A stretch of DNA of 64,000 nt from positions 2,620,001 to 2,684,000 of the forward strand of contig CP075369.1 of the NCBI GenBank assembly GCA_019454205.1. The letters are read 5' to 3'. The notes under the pieces were generated by a model. It had not been told where the DNA came from. It searched no databases and was given only the letters and a program-made list of their open reading frames with translations. Made by a program: the position numbers and the translations under genes. Positions 45,447 through 53,632 of this stretch are shown piece by piece (the stretch's first letter is position 1; the number at the start of each line of letters is the position of its first letter). Source of the stretch: Xanthobacteraceae bacterium. Its GTDB lineage: Bacteria > Pseudomonadota > Alphaproteobacteria > Rhizobiales > Xanthobacteraceae.

Positions 45447-45746
45447 GCCGCTTGCCCGGCCCCACGGATTGCCGCTAACCATAAGTGCGGCGCTGAAACG
45501 CTCGCGCTGCGGCAAACCATTGATTTTCTGGGAAAATGTGCTATATTTCCCACAGTCGCCCGGTTTAATCGCAAATCCCAGGGCGCTCCGAGGAGCTGCC
45601 CGACCCGAATTCCAGCGTAGAGGCCGTTTTCGCACGCTCCGCCACCGGCGCAGCGCGGGGAAGTAGCATCGCCGCTGGCTTTCAACCTGGCAGCGCAAGT
45701 GTCGCGTAAGCCCGGCAAGCCGCCGGATCAGGAGCAGAAGCCAAGC
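45447..45746 (+). other. 300-bp gap between fdxA and carD
   Basis: No protein gene seen. It holds the carD promoter candidate and an overlapping inverted repeat (listed separately). The stretch between the promoter and the carD start is about 200 bp, giving a long untranslated leader. No clear terminator follows fdxA, so some read-through into carD is possible. Confidence 0.6.
45520..45552 (+). promoter_or_regulatory. carD promoter with an operator-like inverted repeat over the -10
   Basis: TTGATT and TATATT are 16 bp apart, at 45520-45525 and 45542-45547. TGGGAAA (45529-45535) and its complement TTTCCCA (45546-45552) flank a 10-bp spacer and overlap the -10. This arrangement suits repression or control by a dimeric regulator, possibly CarD-related feedback. 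The promoter role is inferred from the sequence only. Confidence 0.5.
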
Positions 45747-46316
45747 ATGACCACCCAGAAAAAAACCCAGACGCGCCAGGGTTTCCGGACCAACGAATAC
45801 ATCGTGTATCCGGCCCATGGCGTCGGGCAGATCGTTCGCATCGAGGAACAGGAAGTCGCCGGCTACAAGCTCGAACTTTTCGTCATCTCGTTCGCCAAGG
45901 ATAAGATGACGCTTCGCGTCCCGACGTCGAAGGCAGCTTCGGTCGGCATGCGCAAGCTGGCTGGCCCGGACGTGGTCAAGAAGGCGCTTGAGACGCTGAA
46001 GGGCAAGGCGCGCATCAAGCGCACCATGTGGAGCCGCCGCGCGCAGGAATACGAAGCGAAAATCAATTCCGGGGACCTCATCCAGATCGCGGAAGTGGTG
46101 CGCGACCTGTTCCGCTCGGAAACTCAGCCGGAACAGTCGTACTCCGAACGCCAGCTTTACGAAGCCGCGCTCGACCGCATGGTCCGCGAACTCTCGGCGG
46201 TCGAAGACATTACCGAGACCGAAGCCGCGAAGCTGATCGAAACGCAGCTCATGAAGGCGCCGACCCGCAACAAGGCCGCGAAGCCGGAAACCGACGAACA
46301 GGAAGCGGCAGCCTGA
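45747..46316 (+). CDS. carD: CarD family transcriptional regulator
   Basis: CarD/CdnL proteins bind RNA polymerase beta through a Tudor-like domain and stabilise open promoters, notably at rRNA genes. It is 189 aa. The RNAP-interaction domain (residues 10-65) has NEYIVYPAHGVGQIVRIEE; the C-terminal helical domain (75-175) carries the DNA-contacting region with KRTMWSRRAQEYEAKI. I chose MTTQKK as the start; an in-frame ATG 16 codons earlier gives a charged Pro-rich extension. It is followed by a strong terminator. Confidence 0.96.
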   Translation: MTTQKKTQTRQGFRTNEYIVYPAHGVGQIVRIEEQEVAGYKLELFVISFAKDKMTLRVPTSKAASVGMRKLAGPDVVKKALETLKGKARIKRTMWSRRAQEYEAKINSGDLIQIAEVVRDLFRSETQPEQSYSERQLYEAALDRMVRELSAVEDITETEAAKLIETQLMKAPTRNKAAKPETDEQEAAA

Positions 46317-46334
46317 AAAGATCAGGACGAGTAA

Positions 46335-46370
46335 AAAGAAAGGCCCGGAGCGATCCGGGCCTTTTCTTTT
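46335..46370. terminator. Bidirectional intrinsic terminator after carD
   Basis: AAGGCCCGGA and its complement form a 10-bp stem around a GCGA loop, with an A-run on the left and a T-run on the right. It serves carD and also the M48 protease gene reading from the other side. Confidence 0.9.
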
Positions 46371-46389
46371 GCACGTTACGCTACGGCGC

Positions 46390-47859
46390 TTATTCGCCGA
46401 TGATCTTTACATAGTCGCCCGGTTGCAACTTTACGCCGCGCTGCAATCCGTTCAGCACCAGAAAGCGCTCCAGCGGCCGGTCCTGATGGGCCATGCGGCT
46501 TGCGAGGCGCTCCGGCGTGTCGCCCGCAACCACGCGATGAATGCGAATCTTCAGCGGCTTGATGGTTTGCGCTTCCTCGATCGGCACGCGCCGGAAGGAA
46601 AGCGCGGACTGACGGAAGCTGGCATCGATCTGCGGGGTCAGGCTACGCGCCGCGAAAGCCATGCGATACACATCGTTGCCGAAGCGGATCGCGAACAACC
46701 GGAACGACCACTGCTCGCCGCGTACCACGGCAGTCACCGCGTTGAAGCCGTTGATTTGCAATTCCTCGATCGTTTCCTGCGCGATACCCTCGATCCAGCC
46801 GCTGGAAATATAGGTGGTGAGCGGATCGGAGCCGGACACCTTCACCGCGTCGAGACGCAGCGCTTCCTTACCGTTCGGCGCCGCGCCGAGCACAGCCTGC
46901 GGCGTGTTCTCCAGCGTGAAGCCTTCCGGCGCGGTGAACGCGAAGCCGAGATTCGGGTGGAAGAACTGCCGACCGCGCACGAAGCCTTCCTTCGGATCGT
47001 CGCCGAACGTGATTCCTTCCAGCGCGTTCAGGAATTCCTCGCGGTCGCGCTCGCTGGCATTGGCGTTGGCGAATTGCTTCGCGTTCGCCACCGCAATCGA
47101 GATGCGCTCCGGCGTCGAGGGGTGGCTGGAGAGAAAATCTAGGTCTTTCGGCTGCTGCGCGCCGCTGTTGAAGGCGGACGAGCGCAGCGCCGCGAAGCGT
47201 CCCATCGCCGTCAGGAAACGCGACGCGCCGAACGGATCGTAACCCGCGCGTGCCGCAATGCCGACGCCGACCGCGTCCGCCTCCAGTTCCTGTCCGCGCG
47301 AGAAGGTCGCAATCGAAAGCCGCGAACGCGCGAGCGCCAGCGCACCCAGTTGCGGATCGCTCAGCACGTCCGAGATCACCCGGCTGTTCAGCATCGCCTG
47401 CCGGATCTGGTCCTCGCGGATCGCGGCATGACGAGCGACCACATGCGCCATTTCGTGCGCGAGCACGGAGGAAAGTTCGGACGTGTCGTTCGCGAGAGAG
47501 ATCAGTCCGCGCGTGACATAGATCGAACCGCCCGGCAGCGCGAACGCATTGATCGCGGGCGAGTTCAGAATCGTGACGCGGTATTTCAGCTCGGGCCGCT
47601 CGGAAGCCTTGGTCAGGCGCTCCAGCGTGCGCTCGATCAGCGCCTGCAACTGCGGCGCGCGATAAATGCCGCCATAGGTGGTGATGAGCCGCTCGTGTTC
47701 CTTGCGCTGCGCGGGCGGGAGCGCGTTGACGGCCGGATCAGCGTCGCGCGCCGTCAGGTTGTCGAGGGTGATCGAGTCGATACCCGCGCACGATGCCGTC
47801 GCCACGCACAGGAGGAGCGCGGCGCAAAAACGCTTCAAGCGATTCGTTGCTGAAATCAT
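46390..47859 (-). CDS. M48 family metalloprotease lipoprotein with LysM-like C-terminus
   Basis: A 489-residue periplasmic protease of the BepA/YfgC type. The N-terminus has a lipobox-like TASC (Cys24). The zinc motif HEMAH lies at 135-139, and a further Glu ligand follows in LEADAVGV. The last 50 residues (HRVVAGDTPERLASRM ... GDYVKI) resemble a LysM domain, so the protease can hold on to peptidoglycan. Such enzymes check outer-membrane protein assembly. Its ATG overlaps the stop of the upstream nuclease gene by 4 bp. Confidence 0.93.
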   Translation of the reverse strand: MISATNRLKRFCAALLLCVATASCAGIDSITLDNLTARDADPAVNALPPAQRKEHERLITTYGGIYRAPQLQALIERTLERLTKASERPELKYRVTILNSPAINAFALPGGSIYVTRGLISLANDTSELSSVLAHEMAHVVARHAAIREDQIRQAMLNSRVISDVLSDPQLGALALARSRLSIATFSRGQELEADAVGVGIAARAGYDPFGASRFLTAMGRFAALRSSAFNSGAQQPKDLDFLSSHPSTPERISIAVANAKQFANANASERDREEFLNALEGITFGDDPKEGFVRGRQFFHPNLGFAFTAPEGFTLENTPQAVLGAAPNGKEALRLDAVKVSGSDPLTTYISSGWIEGIAQETIEELQINGFNAVTAVVRGEQWSFRLFAIRFGNDVYRMAFAARSLTPQIDASFRQSALSFRRVPIEEAQTIKPLKIRIHRVVAGDTPERLASRMAHQDRPLERFLVLNGLQRGVKLQPGDYVKIIGE

Positions 47860-48674
47860 CGTTCGGCGGATTCTAGCATCTCGACGGCCTGCGCCGCGTT
47901 AACTTCTATGGCTGGCCCGCCCCAGGCAACCAGGATACCTCTAACCCGGACCCGCCTGCCGCGCCAGTTTTTCGGATCGCCGCCAATTTTAGCCAGTTCT
48001 GACCGGAACGCCGCCGGCACGATGATGGAAAAATCTTCCGTGTAGCGGCGGCCAAAATCCAAATAGAGCCGCGCGCGAGTATCGCCGACACGGCGAATCG
48101 TGCCCTCGACGACGACAAAGCGCCCGATCTCCCGGTTCAGTGCTGCATGATCGGCCGCGTCGAACACCCTGAACTTTTCGCGCGCCCACAGTCCTCGTTT
48201 TTCGTCGCGCGCTTTTCTTTCAACCGCCAGCAGCGCGGCAATGCAGGCGGCATTGCCGGAAATTGCAACGCGCATTACGCCCTGCTCAATCAGCATCGGC
48301 TCCAGCCATGCCCCCTCGCCGATCAGCACCGCGCGCGCGACAATGCGTCCATAGCGGTCGCGATCCTTGGCATCGGTAAAGACGCGAACCGTTTTTCCTT
48401 CCGCGAGTTGCCGCAAGAGCGCGACAGTCTGCGCGGCGGCTTCGCTGTCGCCATCGAGCACATTCGGTCCGGCCATCGATGCGAGCCGCACCTCGCGGCC
48501 ATCGGCGAGCCGGAGCGTGCCGCTCTCCGTCACCTCCATGACCTTCGCTTCCATCGCCGTCCCGCCGCAGGCAGCAGGATCGGCCATAGCGCCGCGCGAA
48601 CCCGGCAGCACAAAGAACATGGCGGCAAAGGCAACCGCCCCGGCGCGGGCGCTTCGCGGGAATTGCGTTCTCAT
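47856..48674 (-). CDS. Exported thermonuclease (SNase-like) family protein
   Basis: A 272-residue protein with a signal peptide (basic start, hydrophobic core around VAFAAMFFVLPG). The SNase-like domain shows the block KVMEVTESGTLRLADGREVRL and the catalytic patch DAKDRDRYGRIVARA, though the third catalytic residue is hard to place by eye. A second OB-like portion (residues 180-265, with YLDFGRRYTEDFSIIV) follows. It may degrade extracellular nucleic acids or simply bind them. The start was set at MRTQFP; the frame runs farther left. It is coupled to the M48 protease gene. Confidence 0.88.
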   Translation of the reverse strand: MRTQFPRSARAGAVAFAAMFFVLPGSRGAMADPAACGGTAMEAKVMEVTESGTLRLADGREVRLASMAGPNVLDGDSEAAAQTVALLRQLAEGKTVRVFTDAKDRDRYGRIVARAVLIGEGAWLEPMLIEQGVMRVAISGNAACIAALLAVERKARDEKRGLWAREKFRVFDAADHAALNREIGRFVVVEGTIRRVGDTRARLYLDFGRRYTEDFSIIVPAAFRSELAKIGGDPKNWRGRRVRVRGILVAWGGPAIEVNAAQAVEMLESAER

Positions 48675-48765
48675 GCGCCGATTTTGCACCCTGGATGCCG
48701 CCCATGAAAGACATCCCTGCCGTCCCAAGCCGCGAATTCCTGTGCTAGACGGACTGGCGATATAC

Positions 48766-48842
48766 GGTCCCGTAGCTCAGCCGGATAGAGCAGCGGTTTC
48801 CTAAACCGAAGGTCGGGGGTTCGATTCCCTCCGGGACCGCCA
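48766..48842 (+). tRNA. tRNA-Arg (anticodon CCT)
   Basis: A 77-nt cloverleaf with encoded CCA. The acceptor stem GGTCCCG/CGGGACC is perfect. The D arm is GCTC...GAGC, and the anticodon loop TTCCTAA has CCT at 48800-48802. The T arm has one G-T wobble pair and the TTCGATT loop. The first pair of the anticodon stem is a G-A mismatch (positions 27-43). It decodes AGG. Confidence 0.96.
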
Positions 48843-48921
48843 ATCGCAATACGGCCACATCGTTCGGCCAAGCCTTCGCGAGAATAAGCCCTCGCGGCAA
48901 TAAACACCGGCAATCCAATTC

Positions 48922-51366
48922 ATGTACGCTTTGACGACTGGCAAAAAAACGCCACGCCTGTTCCTCGCGGCGCTCGCCCTGCTCGGCGCATTCCTGTTTG
49001 CGCCGCCGGTTGCGAACGCGCAGGACGTAAACTTCGCCGACATCCGCGCTCGCCTCGAAACCATCCGCGCCGTATTCGATTATGTCGAAAGCGGAATCAG
49101 CACGACTAGCCGCCGCGCGGAATTGCAGCGTCTGCGCAACGCCATCGAACCGCTGCGCGACGAGCTGCAGCAACGCATCAGCGATCTGGAACCGCGGCTC
49201 GCGGAAATCGAAAACCGCGTGAAAGCGATGGGTCCTGCACCCGCTGCTGACAAACCGGAAGAGCCCGGCATCGCCAGCGAACGCAAGAAGCAAACGCAAC
49301 TCCAGTCGGAAATCGATTCGCTGATCAAACAGGCGCGCGTGCTGGTGCTGCGCGGCGACCAGATCGCCTCGCGCATCGACGAGCTTCGCCGCGCGCGTCT
49401 TGCCGACCGCCTGTTCGAGCGCACTACCAGCCTGCTCGATCCGAAACTCTGGCTTGGCGTAATCGAGGCCATTCCCACGGAAGCCAAACTGATTGCGAAG
49501 ACCGCCTCCGACTGGTTCGCAGTTGTGAAAGGACTGCCTGGCTTCACGCAAAGCATCGCGATTGCCCTGGCCGCGAGCGCGGCCGCGATCTTCGGCATTT
49601 TCTTTTCGCAGGGATGGATTCGCCGCCGCCTTTCCAGCGTGGCTGCCGCGCAAGATGGTGACAAACCCTTGCCGCGGCTGCGCCGCGCCAAGGCCGCCGT
49701 ACGCGATGCAATTCTCGGCGCCGCCGCGTTGCCGCTCGCGGGCTACGCGGTAATCGAGATTTTCTCGTCGTTCGATTTCATCGTTGGCGACGGCCACGCT
49801 GCGCTGCTCGGCATCCTCGCCGCGGCAACGCTGTATGCCGTAGGCCGCGCGCTGGCCGATGCGCTACTGCGGCCGGCAGATGCGCCCCGCCGCATCTTCG
49901 CCATCAGCGACGAAGCCGCCGCGCGCCTCTACAGCTTCACGACCTATACGCTGCTGATCGCCGCCGTCGGCGCATCGCTGAACGTCATCCATCGCAGCCT
50001 CGGCGCGCCGCGCATCCTCGTCGCAGCGACCAGCGTGCTGATGGCGGGACTGATCGCCGCGAACATCATTTACGCCCTGATGAAAACCCGCGGCGACAGC
50101 ATGAGCGCCAAGGGCGAGGTCGCGCCGAACTGGTTGCGCCTCGTGTTGTGGATCGCGTCCATCGTGATCCTCGGCGCTGCGATCATGGGCTATGTCTGGC
50201 TCGCGTCGTTCCTCACCAGCCGCCTGATCCATGCCGCCATCGTCATCGCGGCGGCCTATACGTTGCTCACGCTCATCAACGCCTATTTCGGCGAAGGCAT
50301 GCACGCGAGCAGCGAACGCGGACGCGCCCTCGCCTCCACGCTCGGCATCCGCTCGTCGAGCCTCGATCTCGCCGCCGTGTTGCTGGCGGGCGCGGCGCGC
50401 GTGTTCATCGTCGTGGTCGCGCTGTTTCTCGTGCTCGGCAACTGGGGCACTTCGCTCACCGACCTGATCACGAGCTTCGACCGCGCTTCGTTCGGAATCG
50501 AACTCGGCAAGCTGCGGATTTCGCTCTACGACATCTTCTCTGCGGTGGTCATTCTCGTCATCGGCATCCTGCTGTCGCGCGTGCTGCAACGCTGGCTCAA
50601 CGATGCGGTGCTGCCGCGCACCCGGCTCGACACCAGCCTGAAGAATTCGATTGCCACCATTGCCGGCTATGCTGGCGTGATCGCGGCGATTTCCTTCGCG
50701 CTGGCGCGGCTAGGACTGAACCTCGAAAACATCGCGCTGGTCGCGGGTGCACTTTCGGTCGGTATCGGTTTCGGTTTGCAGGCCATCGTCTCGAACTTCG
50801 TGTCGGGACTGATTCTCCTCACCGAGCGCCCGGTAAAGGTCGGCGATCTCATCAACGTGAAGGGCCAGGACGGCTATATCCGCCGCATCTCGGTGCGCTC
50901 TACGGAAGTCGAAACCTTCGACCGCGCCACGCTCATCATCCCGAATACCGAACTCGTCACCGGCGCGGTAACGAACTGGACGCACCACAACACGCTTTCG
51001 CGCATCAAGATCCCGGTCAGTGTTCCGGCGACGGTGCATGTCGACCGCGTGCGCGACATTCTGCTCAAAATCGCGAACGACCATCCCCATGTCGTGAAGC
51101 AGCCGGAACCGAAGGTGATGCTGCTCAACATCGACGGCGACAACCTCGGCTTCGAGCTGCGTTGCCTGATCGATAACGTGACGGTCGCAACCCAGACCAA
51201 AAGCGACCTCAACTTTGAAATCCTGCGCGCGTTCCGGAAGGCCCGCATCCGCAAGGCGGAAGCCCAGCCGGTCTCGCCCGACGACAGGGAAGACGAAGTT
51301 CCCGATTCGAATGCCCCGAAACTCGCATCCAATCGCCTGCCCGACGACGCGGAAAGCAAGCGTTAA
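48922..51366 (+). CDS. Large MscS-family mechanosensitive channel with DUF3772 domain
   Basis: An 814-residue inner-membrane channel. It has a signal peptide (residues 1-33), a periplasmic DUF3772 coiled-coil region (about 34-200), about ten membrane segments, and the MscS core near the C-terminus: the pore helix GALSVGIGFGLQAIVSNFVSG (given here in full family context), the beta domain FVSGLILLTERPVKVGDLI and the C-terminal alpha/beta cap. It opens under membrane tension to release solutes during osmotic downshock. Its extra N-terminal helices resemble MscK/YbiO type channels. It is transcribed just after the tRNA. Confidence 0.94.
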   Translation: MYALTTGKKTPRLFLAALALLGAFLFAPPVANAQDVNFADIRARLETIRAVFDYVESGISTTSRRAELQRLRNAIEPLRDELQQRISDLEPRLAEIENRVKAMGPAPAADKPEEPGIASERKKQTQLQSEIDSLIKQARVLVLRGDQIASRIDELRRARLADRLFERTTSLLDPKLWLGVIEAIPTEAKLIAKTASDWFAVVKGLPGFTQSIAIALAASAAAIFGIFFSQGWIRRRLSSVAAAQDGDKPLPRLRRAKAAVRDAILGAAALPLAGYAVIEIFSSFDFIVGDGHAALLGILAAATLYAVGRALADALLRPADAPRRIFAISDEAAARLYSFTTYTLLIAAVGASLNVIHRSLGAPRILVAATSVLMAGLIAANIIYALMKTRGDSMSAKGEVAPNWLRLVLWIASIVILGAAIMGYVWLASFLTSRLIHAAIVIAAAYTLLTLINAYFGEGMHASSERGRALASTLGIRSSSLDLAAVLLAGAARVFIVVVALFLVLGNWGTSLTDLITSFDRASFGIELGKLRISLYDIFSAVVILVIGILLSRVLQRWLNDAVLPRTRLDTSLKNSIATIAGYAGVIAAISFALARLGLNLENIALVAGALSVGIGFGLQAIVSNFVSGLILLTERPVKVGDLINVKGQDGYIRRISVRSTEVETFDRATLIIPNTELVTGAVTNWTHHNTLSRIKIPVSVPATVHVDRVRDILLKIANDHPHVVKQPEPKVMLLNIDGDNLGFELRCLIDNVTVATQTKSDLNFEILRAFRKARIRKAEAQPVSPDDREDEVPDSNAPKLASNRLPDDAESKR

Positions 51367-51392
51367 GCGTTTAGCGCCATACCCGAACCCTT

Positions 51393-51911
51393 ATGCGGCG
51401 GATCATCATGAACAGTACCGTTTGCCTGTTGCTCGGCGCGCTCATCTCCGGTTGCGCGACTGCGGAACCGCCGCAGGGCCAGCCTGCTTTCTACGACAAC
51501 CTTTCGCGCGGCGACGTGAAGTTGAACGTGCCCGCGGCGATCTCGCTGATCTCGGACTATCGCCGCAAGAACGGCCTGCCGCCACTCGAAACTGATCCGA
51601 AATTACAGGCGATGGCCGAGGAACAGGCGCGACTGATGGCGAAGGCGAACAAGGTCACGCACGATCCGGGCGGACGCAATTTCACCAAGCGCCTGAAGGC
51701 TTCCGGCTTCGACGCGCAGCGCGCGGCGGAAAATATCGGCGCGGGCTATCACACCATGGCGGAGGCGTTCTCCGGCTGGCGCGATTCCCCGTCCCACAAC
51801 AAGAACATGCTGCTGCCCGGCGCGACCCGCGTCGGCATCGCCACCGCCTATGCGCCGAACTCCAAATACAAGGTGTTCTGGGCGCTCGTACTCGCGGAAC
51901 CGGACAAGTAG
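51393..51911 (+). CDS. CAP domain (SCP/PR1) lipoprotein
   Basis: A 172-residue protein with a lipobox-like ISGC (Cys 21 or so), followed by a CAP domain. The blocks NYRRKNGLPPL-like (here ISDYRRKNGLPPLE), HDPGGRNF, AENIGAG and SPSHNKNMLLPGATRVGIA match bacterial CAP proteins. In eukaryotes CAP proteins are secreted; in bacteria the role is obscure, possibly in binding lipids or cell-wall. A later start at 51408 is possible; neither has a strong ribosome-binding site. Confidence 0.88.
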   Translation: MRRIIMNSTVCLLLGALISGCATAEPPQGQPAFYDNLSRGDVKLNVPAAISLISDYRRKNGLPPLETDPKLQAMAEEQARLMAKANKVTHDPGGRNFTKRLKASGFDAQRAAENIGAGYHTMAEAFSGWRDSPSHNKNMLLPGATRVGIATAYAPNSKYKVFWALVLAEPDK

Positions 51912-51956
51912 CGCTACAACGCTTCCCGGCAAAACCGCGATCCGCCGAGAAGTGAA

Positions 51957-53573
51957 ATGCTCCCCAAGGCGTCCACCTTTGCAGAACTGACGCGCAACTT
52001 CCGCTGGCAGATACCGGCGCAATACAATATCGGCGCCGACATTTCCGACAAATGGGCGGCACGAGAGCCGTCGCGCACAGCGATCGTCCATGTCCATCCG
52101 GATGGCCGCAGTGACAACTATTCCTTCGACTGGCTGCGCGAGAACTCCAACCGTCTCGCGAACGCGCTGCGCGCGCACGGCGTCGCGCGCGGCGACCGTG
52201 TCGCGGTCTATCTCCCGCAGTCGCCGGAAGTCGTCTCGACCCATGCCGCGATCTACAAACTCGGCGCGGTCGCGCTGCCCATCGCCATCGTGTTCGGTCC
52301 CGACGCCTTGTCCTATCGCCTCCAGAACTCCGGCGCGAAGGCGATCGTCACGAATGCGGCGGGCGCGGCGAAGGTCGCGGAAATCCGCGGCGAAGCGCCG
52401 GGACTAAAGCTCGTCGTCTCGGTCGATGGCGCGGAGAACGGCGTCGAGGATTTCAGGACGCTGATCGAAAAGGCTTCCGCGGATTTCAGCGCCGTCGCGA
52501 CCACGCCGGACGATCCGGGCCTGATGATCTACACTTCAGGCACGACCGGCCAGCCGAAGGGTGCACTGCACGGCCATCGCGTCGTGCTCGGCCACCTGCC
52601 GGGCGTTGAACTGCCGCACGATTTCTTTCCGCAGCCGGGCGACCTGTTCTGGACGCCCGCCGACTGGGCGTGGGCGGGCGGCCTGCTCGATGTGCTGCTG
52701 CCCTCGCTCCACCACGGCGTGCCGGTGGTGTCGCGTAAGTTCGACAAGTTCGATCCCGACGAAGCCTATGCGCTGATGGCGAAGCAAGGCATCCGCAACG
52801 TCTTCATCCCGCCGACGGCGCTGCGCATGTTGCGCTCGGCGCAAAGCCCGCGCGGCAGGCACGACGTGAAGCTGCGCACGCTCGGTTCCGGCGGCGAGTC
52901 GCTGGGCGCCGAAACCTACGAGTGGGGCAAGGAAACTTTCGGCCTCGTCATCAATGAATTCTACGGTCAGACCGAATGTAACCTCGTGCTCTCCTCCTGC
53001 GCGATGCTCGGCGTCTCGAAGCCCGGTGCAATCGGCAAGGCGGTGCCCGGCCACGAAGTCGCGGTGATCCGCGAGGATGGAAATGTCTGCGAGCCGGAAG
53101 AACTCGGCCAGATCGCGGTGAAGCGTCCCAACCCGGTGATGTTCCTCGAATACTGGCAGCGCGAGCAGGCGACGAAGGAAAAATTCATCGGCGACTGGAT
53201 GCTGACCGGCGATCAGGGCGTGCAGGACGCGGAAGGCTATTTCCATTTCGTTGGCCGCGACGACGACGTGATTACCTCGGCCGGCTATCGCATCGGTCCG
53301 GGCGAGATCGAGGATTGCCTGATCCGCCACCCGGCGGTCGCGCTCGCCGCGGTGGTCGGCAAGCCCGATGCGCTCCGCACCGAGATCGTGAAAGCCTTCG
53401 TGCAGTTAAAGCCGGGCTTTGCCGCAAACGAGCAGTTGGCGTCGGAGATCCAGAATTTCGTGCGTACCAAGCTCGCCGCGCACGAATATCCGCGCGAGGT
53501 CGCTTTCGTGAAAGCGATGCCGATGACGACGACCGGCAAGGTCATCCGCCGTTTATTGCGCGAACAGGTGTGA
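51957..53573 (+). CDS. AMP-dependent acyl-CoA synthetase (acetyl/medium-chain type)
   Basis: A 538-residue adenylate-forming enzyme that activates a carboxylic acid with ATP and CoA. The P-loop-like motif IYTSGTTGQPKGALHGH (motif A3), the NEFYGQTE block (A5), the hinge GRDDDVITSAGYRIGPGEIE (A8) and the catalytic Lys in TTGKVIRR (A10) are intact. Overall length and the WTPADWAWAGG motif place it with the acetyl/medium-chain group. The substrate is not defined. The start has GAGAAGTGAA upstream. It converges on the flippase gene. Confidence 0.92.
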   Translation: MLPKASTFAELTRNFRWQIPAQYNIGADISDKWAAREPSRTAIVHVHPDGRSDNYSFDWLRENSNRLANALRAHGVARGDRVAVYLPQSPEVVSTHAAIYKLGAVALPIAIVFGPDALSYRLQNSGAKAIVTNAAGAAKVAEIRGEAPGLKLVVSVDGAENGVEDFRTLIEKASADFSAVATTPDDPGLMIYTSGTTGQPKGALHGHRVVLGHLPGVELPHDFFPQPGDLFWTPADWAWAGGLLDVLLPSLHHGVPVVSRKFDKFDPDEAYALMAKQGIRNVFIPPTALRMLRSAQSPRGRHDVKLRTLGSGGESLGAETYEWGKETFGLVINEFYGQTECNLVLSSCAMLGVSKPGAIGKAVPGHEVAVIREDGNVCEPEELGQIAVKRPNPVMFLEYWQREQATKEKFIGDWMLTGDQGVQDAEGYFHFVGRDDDVITSAGYRIGPGEIEDCLIRHPAVALAAVVGKPDALRTEIVKAFVQLKPGFAANEQLASEIQNFVRTKLAAHEYPREVAFVKAMPMTTTGKVIRRLLREQV

Positions 53574-53632
53574 TAACGGCGCGCTCCCGAAGCGGGCGAG
53601 GCGGCTCTCGGAGAAGGTCGCGCCTAGAAAAA

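Noticed and set aside
48671..48913. Short antisense frame with GGNRTPDLRF-like peptide
   Set aside because: Same tRNA artefact in another phase.
48745..49797. Long antisense frame reading through the tRNA and the start of the MscS gene
   Set aside because: It contains the peptide pattern GIEPPTFGLGNR, a well-known false translation of tRNA antisense strands, and overlaps a convincing tRNA and channel gene.
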